NCBI GenBank assembly: GCA_016617785.1
Contig: JADILM010000001.1
Span: 2,294,001-2,358,000, forward strand
Length of the DNA: 64,000 nt
From: Sporobolomyces roseus
Lineage: Eukaryota; Basidiomycota; Microbotryomycetes; Sporidiobolales; Sporidiobolaceae
Direction of reading: 5' to 3'
Part shown: piece by piece, positions 10,776 through 21,987 of the stretch
How the letters are laid out: each line of letters starts with the position of its first letter
Position numbering within the stretch: position 1 is the stretch's first letter
Program-made: the position numbers and the translations under genes
Notes under the pieces: generated by a model
Seen by the model: the letters and a program-made list of their open reading frames with translations, nothing else
Database searches by the model: none
What the model was told of the DNA's origin: nothing

Positions 10776-12060
10776 TTAGGGTATGTTGAGGACCGGAATA
10801 TTGCGAACTTTCCGTAGGTGGATGAGGTGAGGAGCCTCGTCGTTGTCGATGAGCAGCGTGCAGTTCCTGAGGGAGAGGTGAGACGAACATGTGAGTCAGC
10901 TACTTTGACTGAGATTATAGGAGCAAAGGAAGAGTGCACTTCGCGAGGAGTAGAACCTCGACGTTTCTTTCCCTGATGCGACGATTCGCGAACGGGATCC
11001 TCGAGCAGACGTTCCTCATTTCTAGTAGCTGAGCTCTGAGCTGACGGAGAGAGTGGGTCGTCAGCGAGTGCCCCTGAGCGAAGATCTTTGTGAGGTCGTA
11101 CTTGCCTCAATGTTCGGTTCGACGCAGATCAAGATCGAGTATTCGACAACTCCTGCTTTCATCAGTTCGAGCGAGAAGTAGCTCCGTAGAGCAGATTCTG
11201 AGTTTCCTCGGGCGAGCGTGTTGAAGCGTTCGGGATCTTCGAAATCGTAGAACTTGCCAATCTGAGGATTGACTGCGAGTTGGGACCATCGCTCGAGGTA
11301 GTCGTCCGAGCCTGCTCTCGACGACAGGATTCAGTATCTACACAGACTGAGTTCCGTGTCTCGACCCACCACGACTGCCCATGGTCATCCGAAACCCACC
11401 GTTTTTGAAGATCTCGAGAAAAGTCAGCAAAGTTTTGGTTGTCCTCGGGTCGGATCGAGTCGTAATGTAGCGCGGCACAACGGTCCTCCTTGGAAACCTT
11501 TCATGCGAGTAGTTGACGCTGAACAATTGATCCTGTGCCTTGCTCCGTTCTTCCCACAGCTGGTCAGTCTTCTCAATCGCCTTGTGCTTCTGAGCCCACT
11601 GACGGGTATAAACAGATACTGGCATCTCTATTCTATAGGTGTTCTCTTTGCGATAGTAGATCGGCACAGTTGGCCCAGGATATGCCATTCGAAGATGAAA
11701 CGATTTCGAGTCTGTTCTTATCTATCACGTCAGCGTCGATTGCACGCGAGCAGAGAGGCCGTCGTCCCAGCTTACCAGGATTTGGCAGCTCGTTCGCGCC
11801 AAGCACGCGCTTGTCACGAATGTCGATGTCGACTGTCTCTCCGAGGAAGTTCACTGGACGCGCATAGGTTGCGACGAATTGCTTGACTGTTTCGTGCTCT
11901 TTCAGCGGTACAATCATTTGCTGGAAGAATCGTGACCATCGTTTGTCGACAGCGAGGCGTTGAGCGAGTGCGATTTGCGATTCTCCAGCCGGCTAAAGAC
12001 GAGAACGAGATTCAGCTCAGAACGAAAAGAGAAGGAGACGAGATGACTCACATTTGACAT
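10776..12060 (-). CDS. Conserved-looking protein of unknown function (311 aa)
   Basis: Exons 12060-12052, 11992-11776, 11711-11400, 11311-11106, 11040-10940 and 10866-10776 join in frame to 311 residues. The first exon codes only MSN. The protein begins with a helical part (SQIALAQRLAVDKRWSRFF), then AYPGPTVPIYYRKENTYRIE, a charged helix (QWAQKHKAIEKTDQLWEER), and ends LIHLRKVRNIPVLNIP. There is no signal peptide, membrane segment or catalytic motif that I know. The intron 11105-11041 begins GCAAGT, and only this GC-AG choice keeps the following exon in frame. I do not recognise the family. That the gene is real is well supported by continuous phase over five introns. It is transcribed in the same direction as the glutamine-synthetase-like gene. 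Confidence 0.72.
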
Positions 12061-12487
12061 CCTCGATACAGGAGAGAGGTGGGAAGAGTGAAGGAGGACG
12101 AAGGGGGGGAGAAACAGGAATCGCTCTGCTTTCTTCCCTCAAGTTCCGTTGGGACAGCGCGGACTTCGGCTAGAGAGATCAAAGATAGAGGTACGCTTCA
12201 CAGAGCTGATGGCGAAGTCGTAGATGTCGTCAGCTTTGAAGATGCGCGAAGCAGCAGGCCGAGAGCCGCGAGGAAAGAGCGAAGAATCGAAGCGTGTAGC
12301 TCAAGCGAGCACTCGAAGCAATCGAAAGCTCGAAGTAGACACTACAGCATGAGCGGGAAGACGTCAGCGAACGAGAATCCTCCAAGCAGAAAGTATCCTA
12401 ACGAAGGGGACCTCACAATTTCTGTTTTTCTGTTTCGCAAACGATTCGATACAAAACCCTACAATGTCCATACCTAACGAACCCATC
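12061..12487. other. Tandem intergenic region (minus-strand genes)
   Basis: These 427 bases contain the 3' flank of the glutamine-synthetase-like gene and the promoter of the 311-aa protein gene. The plus-strand ORF at 12079-12477 is Arg/Glu/Ser-rich and looks like a translation of purine-rich promoter DNA. It was not called. Confidence 0.4.
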
Positions 12488-14666
12488 CTAAGCCAATTCC
12501 AAGTATCTTTTCAACTCCCAATCCGTCACTGCTTGACTGAAAACGTTCCACTCGTTCAACTGTACTCGAAATCAAAACCTCATCAGCCCACGACGAATTC
12601 TTCTCAAGAGAGTGTGAAGCAGCGTACCCTGGTAGCACCATAATGTTCAACGAAATCATCCCCCAATACTTCCCTAGCGAGCGAACCACTCGCCATCATT
12701 TTCTCAGTAGCCGCCAAAAGGTTCTTAGGTAACCTCTCCAATTTGATCTGCACAATCTCTCTCTCTCTTCATTCATCAACAAACTTTTCTCGGATTCGAA
12801 TGAGAAGTAGAGAGAAAGGGAGTAGTGTTTTACCTCTGAACTAGCAGAACCATCTTTCAAACCTTTCGTAGAGATTGGTGGTCGGGTCAATTCGATTTGG
12901 TTTTTGATCCCTCTCAAACCTAGTGCCAATACAGCAGAGAAAACAATATAAGGATTCATCTATTCCTCTCAAACATCATCAGCCTCAGAACAACGGGAAG
13001 GGAGAAGAGGATTTTGAAAAAAAACGTACATCTGCACCTGGTACTCTTACTTCTAATCGAGTTGATTTCGGATCGGACATGGGAGGTGAAATGATTCGAA
13101 CTGATGCGACTCGGTTCTCGTAAGCGTAAGAAACTGAGGTTGGGGCCCAGAAGGATTCGACTAGTCTTTTATAACTATTCGAGATGAGAATGGGAGAGGG
13201 TAGGGGAATTAGTTTGAAGTGAACTAGGGGAGAAGGAAGGGGAAGAGAGGATGGTACCCGTTGATAGTTGGTACGAGACAAGGCATCTAAATTCGAATCA
13301 TTCGAAGTTTCATCGTTAGTTCGTGAGATTTGAGTTAATCGAAAGAAAAAAAGAAAGAAAGAAAGAAAAGAGCTCAACGATATCTGGTAACCCCTCCAAC
13401 ACACCCGCAAGGAACCACTCGCATTCCTTACTAACCCTCTTAGTATCCTCATACTTGGCATCCTTTCTTCCTTCCCTCAACTCTTCTTCCTTGACAGCAA
13501 ACAAGTTCCTTCCTTCTTTATCCCTCAAACTGATATGAACATGCCCGCTACACCCAGGTTGATCAGAATAAGGTTTAGCCATGAAAGTAGGCAAAATCCC
13601 ATATTGTAATCCAGTAGTTTTAGCAATGTATTTGAACAGGATCGCGTTATCTGCCATACGAAGGATCGGTTGGTAGGCCAAGGCAGATTCGAATACTCCT
13701 GGTCCAGTCTCGGTATGATGTCCTATAGTTCCCTCACGAACTCAAAACTCATTAGTTCGAAAGAAAAGAAGCGGGAAAGGGAAAGGAGAGAAGGGAAAAA
13801 AAGCGAACCTTCGATAGGAATTCCGAACGATTTACAGTTGTCCCAGAGATCGTGGAAATACTTGTTGTTGACTTGGGGACGGAGGAGGGAGTATCCGTGC
13901 ATTCCTTTAGTGAGGGGTTCGAGGTGGTGGAAATCTTTCTCGTAGATTGATTGAGGGGTCTCTCGGAATTGAAAGAATTCATACTACGCTCTCAATGAAG
14001 GTTCATACGATCAGTGAACTACTCTGAGTGGAGAGAGAGAGAGAAGGAGAGCTTTTACCTCTGCACCAGCGAAAGCGCTCAAACCATGACTATCCAACTG
14101 TCCTACGACTTTCCTCAACGTAGCTCTCGGACAAGCATGCAAACCTTGTCCAGTTTCGGGATCTTCGAAAGTGACCAAGAAGAATGGGAAACTAGGTAAA
14201 TCTTGAGTTGCGGGAGTGCGTCGGTAAGAGTTCAAATCGATTTTGGCGACGAGGTCTCGGTAGCCGTTTGAGAGGTTTGAGATTTTGAGTTCGGGGGAAT
14301 AGGCGGAATCGTGCGTGTCCCAACCGAATACTACGGAACAGAACCCGAAACCTACAAGCGAAGAGGAAAGGGAGGGTTAGCGAAAAGAATGTGAGAGAAA
14401 GTGGGGAGAAAACGACGAAGGAGGATGAAGGAAGGGCTGTAGAGGCAAGGGAGTACTGACCAGACTCGAGGGATGCGAGCATCTTCTCCTTCATCATGAT
14501 TTTACCACGCAGGATTCCATCGATATCGACACCTGTTCGAGATAAGCGGTTAAATTCGAGAACGATAAGGAGAGCGAGAGAGAAGGGAGAGCTGACCTGC
14601 TAATTGAACTCGATCGTCATCCTTGATCAACTCTTTGATTTGCTCTACTGAGTACTGTTCAGCCAT
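12488..14666 (-). CDS. Glutamine-synthetase-like enzyme (GSI-like / FluG-C type)
   Basis: Exons 14666-14597, 14532-14461, 14351-14059, 13983-13809, 13722-13379, 13286-13258, 13174-13030, 12959-12834, 12747-12628 and 12559-12488 give 481 residues. Family members ligate ammonia or an amine to glutamate using ATP. The N-terminal beta-grasp has VDIDGILRGKIM. The catalytic part has AGAEYEFFQF (metal-binding Glu), EGHHTETGPGVFE, the ATP-site string PGCSGHVHISL, PTINGYKRL, and the strand NRVASVRI with VRVPGADMNPY. It is about 120 residues longer than the usual fungal Gln1 and lacks its eukaryotic signatures. A side role such as gamma-glutamylation of a polyamine or other amine is possible. Exon 6 is only 29 nt but carries the conserved PTIN. 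The gene shares a 123-bp promoter with DNA ligase I. Confidence 0.9.
13341..13370. repeat. (GAAA)n tract in an intron of the GS-like gene
   Basis: GAAAGAAAAAAAGAAAGAAA on the plus strand continues to 13370. Read on the minus strand it is the T/C-rich tract just inside the intron that begins at 13378 (GTTGAG). It is probably unstable in length. Confidence 0.8.
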
Positions 14667-14789
14667 GTTGAGTAGAGTTGATGATGAGAGTGAACTGAAA
14701 GAGAGAGAGAGAGACAAACTGTACCTCTTCACGCTCTAGTCCAACTACTCCGATCTCAATCACTCACTCTCTATCCTAGTATAGATTGT
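14667..14789. promoter_or_regulatory. Short shared promoter, GS-like gene / DNA ligase I
   Basis: Only 123 bases separate the two divergent start codons. The interval contains a (GA)n run at 14701-14714 and little else. Both transcripts must start inside it or within the neighbouring genes, so coupled expression is plausible (inference). Confidence 0.5.
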
Positions 14790-15627
14790 ATGCCCTCTAC
14801 ACCTGCTAAACGATCCATCTCTTCATTCTTTACTCGTCCTACTTCATCCAACAATGACGCAAATGCAACAATCTCCTCGAATACTCCAAACAAACGAAAC
14901 AAACTAGCTACTACTACACAAACTAGCAAGGTAGAGGATAAAGGCAAAGGGAAACAGCGGGAAATAGAAACGATCGAGTTGGATGATCAAGAAGATTCAA
15001 TCCCACCAGCTGAACCAATCCCTCAACAGGACCATCAAGACGACGACGACGACGATATCATTATAATCGATGACCCAGGACCATCTCCTAAACAGTCGAA
15101 ACCTCCTCCTTCTCCATCGAAACTTCCGATCGCATCCATCTTCAACAAACCCACCACCAAACAAACTCCCTCTCCCTCGACCAAACCCTCAACTTTGACA
15201 GTGAAGGAAGAGTCAGATCTCAAACCCGACCTCAAACCTTCCCTTTCTCCAACAAAGATGCTATCAATCTTCGATACTTCCTCAGCCTCCTCCTCTTCCC
15301 TCCCTGCTCCCTCTTCTTCAAGTTCCCCCTCTCCCCCTCTCGACACTCCCTTATTCACCTTCACTCCCTCACCCTCCCACTTTCACCCGCACTCTAAAAC
15401 TCCCTTCTCATTCCTAACTTCCGCACTCGTCCTCTTATCCTCAACGAAATCTCGTTTACTAATCCAACAAGTCCTAACGAACCTCTTGAGAACCGTCGTT
15501 GAATTGGATCCAGCGACGTTGGAGAGTGTCGTTTATTTGTTGAGTAATCGGATTGGACCGAGTTATGAGGGAGGAGAGTTGGGAGTTGGTTGGCAAGTTT
15601 TGAGTAAAGCTATAAAAGTATGTTTTT

Positions 15628-15665
<38 letters not shown>

Positions 15666-18480
15666 GTACGCGAGAGAGGTGAGCTGAGTAATGGGATTTG
15701 GAGGGAATAGGAAACGAGTGGTGCAACTAGTCAGAAACTCAAAGCTTTGGGAAACAAACTTGGAGATCCAGGTCAGAGCTTTCATTCTTTTCGCTGTCTC
15801 TGTTCGATCGACGAAACTGATCAGTAGCTCGTTTCAATCTGCAGGTGATATAGCATTCGAAGCTTCTAAAAGTGTTCGACTCCTCCTCCGTCCTTCTCCT
15901 TTGATGTGTCATTCAGTCTATTCGACTCTCCTCCAAATCTCTCGACTCAAAGGGTAAATCTCTTCTCCCTCTTCTCCCTCTTTCTCCCTCTCCCTAGCTG
16001 ACTCTCGAGCTTTGAGTGAGTGTGTAGGACGGGAGTACTAGCGCAAAAGACTTCATTAGTCAAGAAAATGTTGTTGAGTGCTCAAGGAGAGGAAGTTAGG
16101 TTTGTCGTTCGGATTTTGGTGAGTAATTTGAGGATTGGTGCGGTACGATTAACCCTCTTGACTAGTTTGGCGAGGTGTTTTTGTTTATCTGGAAAAGCGG
16201 GTGGGGAGTATTGGATTAGTGAGGAAGAGAGGGAAATCATGCAGAAGATTGAAATGGATGAATTGGTTAAGATGGAGAATAAGAGTAAGAGTAAGAAGGG
16301 AGGGAAAGGGAGAGCGAGGAAAGATAAGGGTGAGGTCGAATTGAGAGTCGAAGAGAAATTCGAAAGAGCCGTTAAAAAAGTTAGGAAAGTTTGGGCTAGA
16401 CATCCAAACTTTGGGGATTTGGTCAAGGCTCTATTGGAGGGTGGGTTAGATGGACTCGAGGAGAGAGTTGGATTGACTGTTGGTGAGTTTTTTTTTTACC
16501 TCCTATCAAAACTCGAAGAAGAGGAACCTTTGAAATTGACCTTGTACGGGTCGATTCGTGTCGATAAGGTGTTCCACTCGAACCCATGTTGGGTAGTATC
16601 ACACGTTCCCTCCCCGAGATCTACACCCGCTTAGCTTCTCGCCCTTTCGTCTCCGAAGCCAAACTCGATGGACAACGCGGACAAATTCACGTTTGGGTCT
16701 CTGATCCGTCTCTCAACGAACCTTCTCGACCTCCAGGGGTCAGTTCGACGAGTGGTATGTTCTTCAGTGGACAAGATGTGGGAGATTCTAAAGTCGGAGA
16801 AGGGTTGAAGGGGAAGAAAGTTTGGGTTAGGTTGTTCTCGAGACATTTGGAGGACATGACGGTGAAATATCCGGATTTGATTGGGACTGTAGCTGTGAGT
16901 CTCTCTTTTCACTCTCTCGAGTGAGCGAATGCTGATGCTGTGCGGAGGAGAGTAGGCTCTCGTTGTCAGACAAGAGGAGACAGAGTCAAAATTGAGAAAC
17001 TTCATTATCGATTGCGAAGTTGTCGCTATTGATCCGAACAATGGGGACTTCAGAACGTTCCAGGAATTGTCTTGTTCGTGCTATTCCCTCTCAGTAGTCG
17101 TGCGATTCAAGTGCTAACTAGCAGAGGGAATTACGATCAGATCGATCGAAGAAGGATGTCGAATTGGGAGATATCAAAGTTCGAGTTGGAATCTATTGCT
17201 TCGATCTCATGCTGCTGAACGACGAGGTGAGCATCTGATCTCCGCCATCTCGATTCTTTCTGTGATCGAGCTGACCTTCTGCCCTCTATAGTCGCTCCTC
17301 TCAACACCTTTCCGACGCCGCCGCGAAATCCTCAGAACCGTTTTCGCACCTCACCGACCCACCGATCCTCGATTCGCAAAATGGGAACTAATCCCTTGTT
17401 GTCTCGAGAACGATCTGGAAAAAGTTCGAGAATTCTTCGACGAGTGTTTGGGAATGAAAGCTGAAGGTATCATGGTCAAGCTGTTGGACGAAGCTGAGAT
17501 TGAAGTGGATCCTAATTTACCTACTGATGCGGATCAATTAGAGGAATTGGAGGAGGAAGGAACGGCGGATGATGAGGTTGGATCTGGGTGCGAATCGATG
17601 AAGAGTGAGAGTGAGGAGAAGAAGGGAAAGGGGAAAGCTATTGGGGTGAAGGAGGAACAAGTTATAGGGAAGGGAGGGAAAGGGAAGAAAAGGAAATTGT
17701 TACCTGCTACTTATGAACCGGACAAGAGAGCAATGTCGTGGCTCAAAGTAAAGAAGGATTATATGGAGTACGTACAGCTTTTCGTCCTTCTCTCTCATAG
17801 CGTCGAAGACTGATCAAGATGAACGACGCCGCACAGAGACCTCGGAGATTCGCTGGATCTCGTCGTGATTGGAGCTTGGCATGGTTCAGGACGCAAAAAA
17901 GATTGGTGGTCTCCTTTCTTACTCGGTATGCCCACCTCTTCCACACCCTTCTGCTGGGATAGATACTCACTCCTCGTGCCATTGCAGCTTGCTACGACGA
18001 AGAAACTGGAGCTTACACGGCAGTAACGAAATGTCTCTCTGGGTTCACCGACGCTTTCTACAAGTCGATGAGGGAGAAGTACTCTCCGGACGCCGAGAAC
18101 CCGCTGACAAGTCACGAGTGCTGGCCCGAAGTTGAAGCTGGATCGTTGAGTCCTGATATCTGGTTCAAACCGACTGAAGTTTGGGAGATTCGTGGTGCAG
18201 AGTTAGCTCACTTCCCTCCTACTCCTTCTTTCGCATACTGATATTTTCATTGTGTAGCTTCACGTTGTCCCCGGTTTATCCAGCTGCTCAATCTCTCTTG
18301 GGAGAAAGAGGTTGTTCGATTCGATTCCCTCGATTCATCAAGATCCGAGACGACAAAAGTATTGAGAACGCTACGACTGCTGAACAACTCGCTGCACTGT
18401 ATCATAAACAGGGAGAGAGACCGGTAGGGAAAGGGAAAGCGAAAGAGGAGGAGGAGGATGGTCAAGGTGATGAAGAGTGA
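14790..18480 (+). CDS. CDC9: DNA ligase I (ATP-dependent replicative ligase)
   Basis: Exons 14790-15617, 15711-15771, 15845-15953, 16028-16482, 16569-16894, 16956-17073, 17141-17226, 17292-17767, 17837-17925, 17988-18201 and 18258-18480 give 994 residues. The enzyme seals nicks in Okazaki fragments and in excision repair. At the N-terminus KRSISSFFTRP is a PIP-box-like PCNA-binding motif, and two similar strings follow (LPIASIFNKP and TKMLSIFD). The DNA-binding domain includes TSLVKKMLLSAQGEEVRFV. The adenylation lysine lies in EAKLDG at about residue 516. Motifs IIDCEVVA, RSKKDVELGD, GIMVKLL and SWLKVKKDYME follow. The OB fold has DLVVIGAWHGSGRK. Acidic and Lys-rich insertions occur in the adenylation domain, and a 31-nt CT repeat lies in intron 1. 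All catalytic motifs are intact. Confidence 0.97.
15632..15662. repeat. (CT)n microsatellite in ligase intron 1
   Basis: A 31-base uninterrupted TC/CT run lies inside the first intron of DNA ligase I, between GTATGT at 15618 and the acceptor at 15710. It should be length-variable between strains. Confidence 0.9.
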
Positions 18481-18949
18481 AAGGAAGGAGTGACTCGGTT
18501 AGTTCAGTACCCTGCTTGATGTACATTTACTCGCAATCTCGGAGATATGTTGCTCAGATAGTAGATAGTGAAGATGAGGAAGTCAAGAGTCGCCGTTGCG
18601 AAACCAGCGAGAGTCTTTCGCAACTTCGCAACACTTGTCGATTACTCGATTGGAGCTACATAGTCGCTCCTCGTGCCGACGGTTATTATCGTCGACATCC
18701 ACTCCTGCAGCTCATGGGAGTATGCATTCTCCACGTTTCGCTGGACTGAATCGCAAACGAAATTGCTCAAGTTTCGTCTCAAACTGAATGTTCTTTTTCT
18801 CCTCTTCTTCTCCCATGGCAAAATCGTTCGATAGCTTATCATACATCGAGCTCGTCGTCCGCTCAACCTTCTGATGCGAAAAATCTCAAGTTCGAATCTA
18901 AGCAGTGAGCGAACGAACCTCTCTCTCTTTTCTTCAGTTTCTCGTCCCC
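18481..18949. other. Intergenic region, ligase I / AMSH gene
   Basis: This 469-base tandem intergenic region holds short ORFs without domains. A TTCTTCAG pyrimidine tract lies just before the AMSH start. I see no RNA gene. Confidence 0.4.
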
Positions 18950-21785
18950 ATGCCCCTGCTCCGCAAGAAGAAGCCTAAGAAGGAGGATAGCGCACCAGCG
19001 ACTCCTCCAATCAATCCACCTCTCCCTCGTCCTACATCGCCTCCCCCGCTCAAACCTTTGTCTCCTCCTCCTCGCTCATTCGCTGAACTCGAAGACCTAG
19101 TACAAGAGGTAGTGAGCTCTAGTTGGGATAGTACCATAGGGATTCAGAGCTGGAGAAGGGCGCTGAGTCAATTAGCACAAGAGTCAGTTATATCTCATCT
19201 CGAAAGTGTCTCTGCTCCTCCTAACTCTCTCTGATGATGTATTTGGACCTGTAGGAGTAAAGTATATTACTCAGAGGGCAACTATGATGTGAGTCCGATC
19301 TGCTCGCTCGGAGTCTTAAGGGGTTTCTGATCGTTCAACTTGAATTCTAGCTCGCATTCGTTCGTACGGCGACGGTACTGAAGCTCTCGCAAGAGGTTTT
19401 ACCACGTTATCATCCACAATGGAGCTCCCTTACGCCAGATCAAAAGGTGGATATAGCTAAAGTGAGTCTGAATCTCTCACTTCCTTTGCAAGCTTCCAAC
19501 GAAAGTCTTGCTCATGTATCCTACTTCAGCTTGCGAGTGACTACAGTCAGAACAAAGAATCTCTCAAGCAGGTCTTACTCGGTCGCAGCGCAGCCTACTT
19601 TTCATCAGTCCGAGCATCCCAACCTTCGACCTCGAGTTATAATCCTGCTCTTTCGCTTCGCAACACTGTCCAACCCTCGAGCATGTCGATGTCAGAGTCG
19701 GGGAAGAGTGAAGAGTACTATAGATCGTCGGCGCTCGCTGCATCATCGTCAGGGGATGGAAAGAAGGAGAAGGGCGGGCCAAAGTCGAATAAGCTCAGAA
19801 AAGCTTTCGGAATGAGAGGGAGAACTGAAAGTCAGAAGAGCGTCGGGTCTGCTAAGGAGATGGAAGGAGTTGTCAATATGGCGCTGCCAGCACCGGGTAC
19901 TGCCGATCGAGAAGGAGAGTGGGAGATGAACAGCAAGCGGAATTCTCAGCGAATCAACGAGTCTCATTCGGGTCCCTCAGCTTCTCCGTTTCCGCCTGTC
20001 CCTCAAGAATGCTATTCGGCTCCATCATCTTCAAACGGGCCTCTCGCGCTACCGGGAGAGTCAGATTCGGACGTCGAGGTATGCTTTCTCTCTGGTCTTT
20101 TCTCTCGCTCGGAGCTCATAATTTTAAGGATTGGTGCAGTACGAGGATGATATGGCCACCAGCATCACATATTCCAATCACTATTCTATCGATCCTACCC
20201 ACAACTGGAGTCAATTGGACCCCGTTCATTCACGAAACCCAAATCTGCCCGCGACTCATTCCTACTCTTACCAGCAAGATCCAAACTTCGATACCCATTC
20301 TCCTCGATACCCTCAACAACCTCAGCCTTCGCAGCACTACCACAATGTTTACCCTCGCGACTTTGCCTCAACTCCTTCGCAATCTTCCTCGACAGCTTCA
20401 AATTCTCCGTCCCAACATTACTCCTATCCTCAGTATCCTCATTTGCAATATCCGCAAGTATCCTCATCTATTCCCCCACCTCATCCTCCCTATTCCAGCA
20501 CATCTTTACGACCACCTCTTCCTCCAACTCCTCCGATTCCACCTCAATCTTTGCCTCCTCGCCCTCCTATCCCCCCTCTACCTCCTCAGCTTTCTGCTTC
20601 TCGTCAAGAACTACCGAACACTTCAGTCCCAACACCAATCTCGACTCCATTCTCAATCCCTCCTTCGCCAAGCGCGCCCTCACAGAGATCTCCTCTATCA
20701 GATACCTCGGAAACTTCAGGACGTTTCACGCCCTTCATTCCTCCCGCACCCTCTGCCCCGCCAAGCCAGTATCCTTCGCCTTCGCCCTCGCCGGCTCATC
20801 TTCATCGAGGACCGAATCCAAGTACTTCCTCGACACCCTCGCTTCATCGTTCATCCTCGATCGCTAGCGTTCCGGCTGATCTTTACGGGCCTCCCTCACG
20901 CCGACGAGCGAGTCAGCGAAGCGTCAAACGAGGAAACGCTCCGCAAGGACTCCCGAGCTTGCAAGACATCGGCGAAGCTTTGCCTCAGGAGAGCGGCAGT
21001 GAGCGTTCATCGAGTGTCGAGGATATCGGTCAATGGTTTGGTGAGCCCCGTCTTTCGTAACGCCCTTGTTTCTCTTGCTTACGACATCGAATTTCACAGC
21101 TAAAACAGAGGGGGGTGCTCCGCTTCGCCCAATGTATTTACCAGCGGGACTCACCTCTCAATTCGTCGAAATCGCTCGACCAAACACCGATCGCAACATC
21201 GAAACTTGCGGGTTACTTCTTGGTCGTCTCGTAAGTCTCTCCCTGACTCATTGCACGATTCTAGACTGAACTTCTCTGATTTGATCAGGCTCGAAACGAA
21301 TTCACGATCACGACTCTCCTCATCCCGAAACAAGATGGAACTTCAGACACTTGCGCGACAACTCACGAAGAAGAACAACTCGCATTTCAAGATGCAAGAT
21401 CTCTCTTCACCTTAGGTTGGATACACATTCATCCGACTCAATCAACTTTCCTCTCCTCTGTCGATTTACACACTCATTCGAGTTATCAGATCATGTTGCC
21501 CGAAGCCATCGCAATTGTTTGCGCTCCGAGACACGAGGACAGCTTCGGCTTGTTCAGATTGACTGACCCCCCTGGACTAGAGACGATCGTGCGATGTACC
21601 GATAAAGGTTTATTCCATCCTCAGTGAGCTTCCCTTTTTCGACTCTTCCTCGATCTCGCAAGTGCTCACTATCGACTCTCGCTTACAGCCCTGATCTACC
21701 TATATACACCGACGTCGACCAGGATTGGGGACATTGTAGAGTGAGAGAATTCAGTTTCGAGTGTCATGACTTGCGACGAAATTGA
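18950..21785 (+). CDS. AMSH/Sst2-type JAMM deubiquitinase with a long disordered linker
   Basis: Exons 18950-19182, 19255-19288, 19351-19461, 19530-20078, 20140-21040, 21100-21230, 21289-21623 and 21689-21785 give 796 residues. The family cuts K63-linked ubiquitin chains from cargo at endosomes, next to ESCRT-0. The N-terminus is basic, followed by a USP8-dimer/MIT-like helical domain ([20 protein letters not shown], then LPRYHPQW). Residues about 190-610 are Ser/Pro-rich, with [15 protein letters not shown] runs. The metalloprotease domain has the zinc ligands in [17 protein letters not shown] (His 699, His 701, Asp 712), then [20 protein letters not shown] and a C-terminal Cys/His cluster. 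This matches AMSH, including the Sst2-type K63-specific insertions. Human AMSH is about 424 residues, so the linker is unusually long. It is convergent with the Zn2Cys6 gene. Confidence 0.94.
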
Positions 21786-21987
21786 TTCTCGTTGACTATT
21801 CTCTATTTCTCGCTATCACTCGAGAGAGAGAGGAATCGATTCATGTACGAGAAAAACTACATCATTTACAACGACAGATTGTACTGAAGGAACCAGTCCT
21901 GTTTTGAGAGGAAAGAGAGGGTACTACGAAGAGGATTTCGAAAAGTTGGACAATCGGGAACTGATAGAGAAAACAGCAAGGAAGAAA

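Noticed and set aside
12079..12477. 132-codon plus-strand ORF
   Set aside because: Arg/Glu/Ser-rich reading of purine-rich promoter DNA, no known motif.
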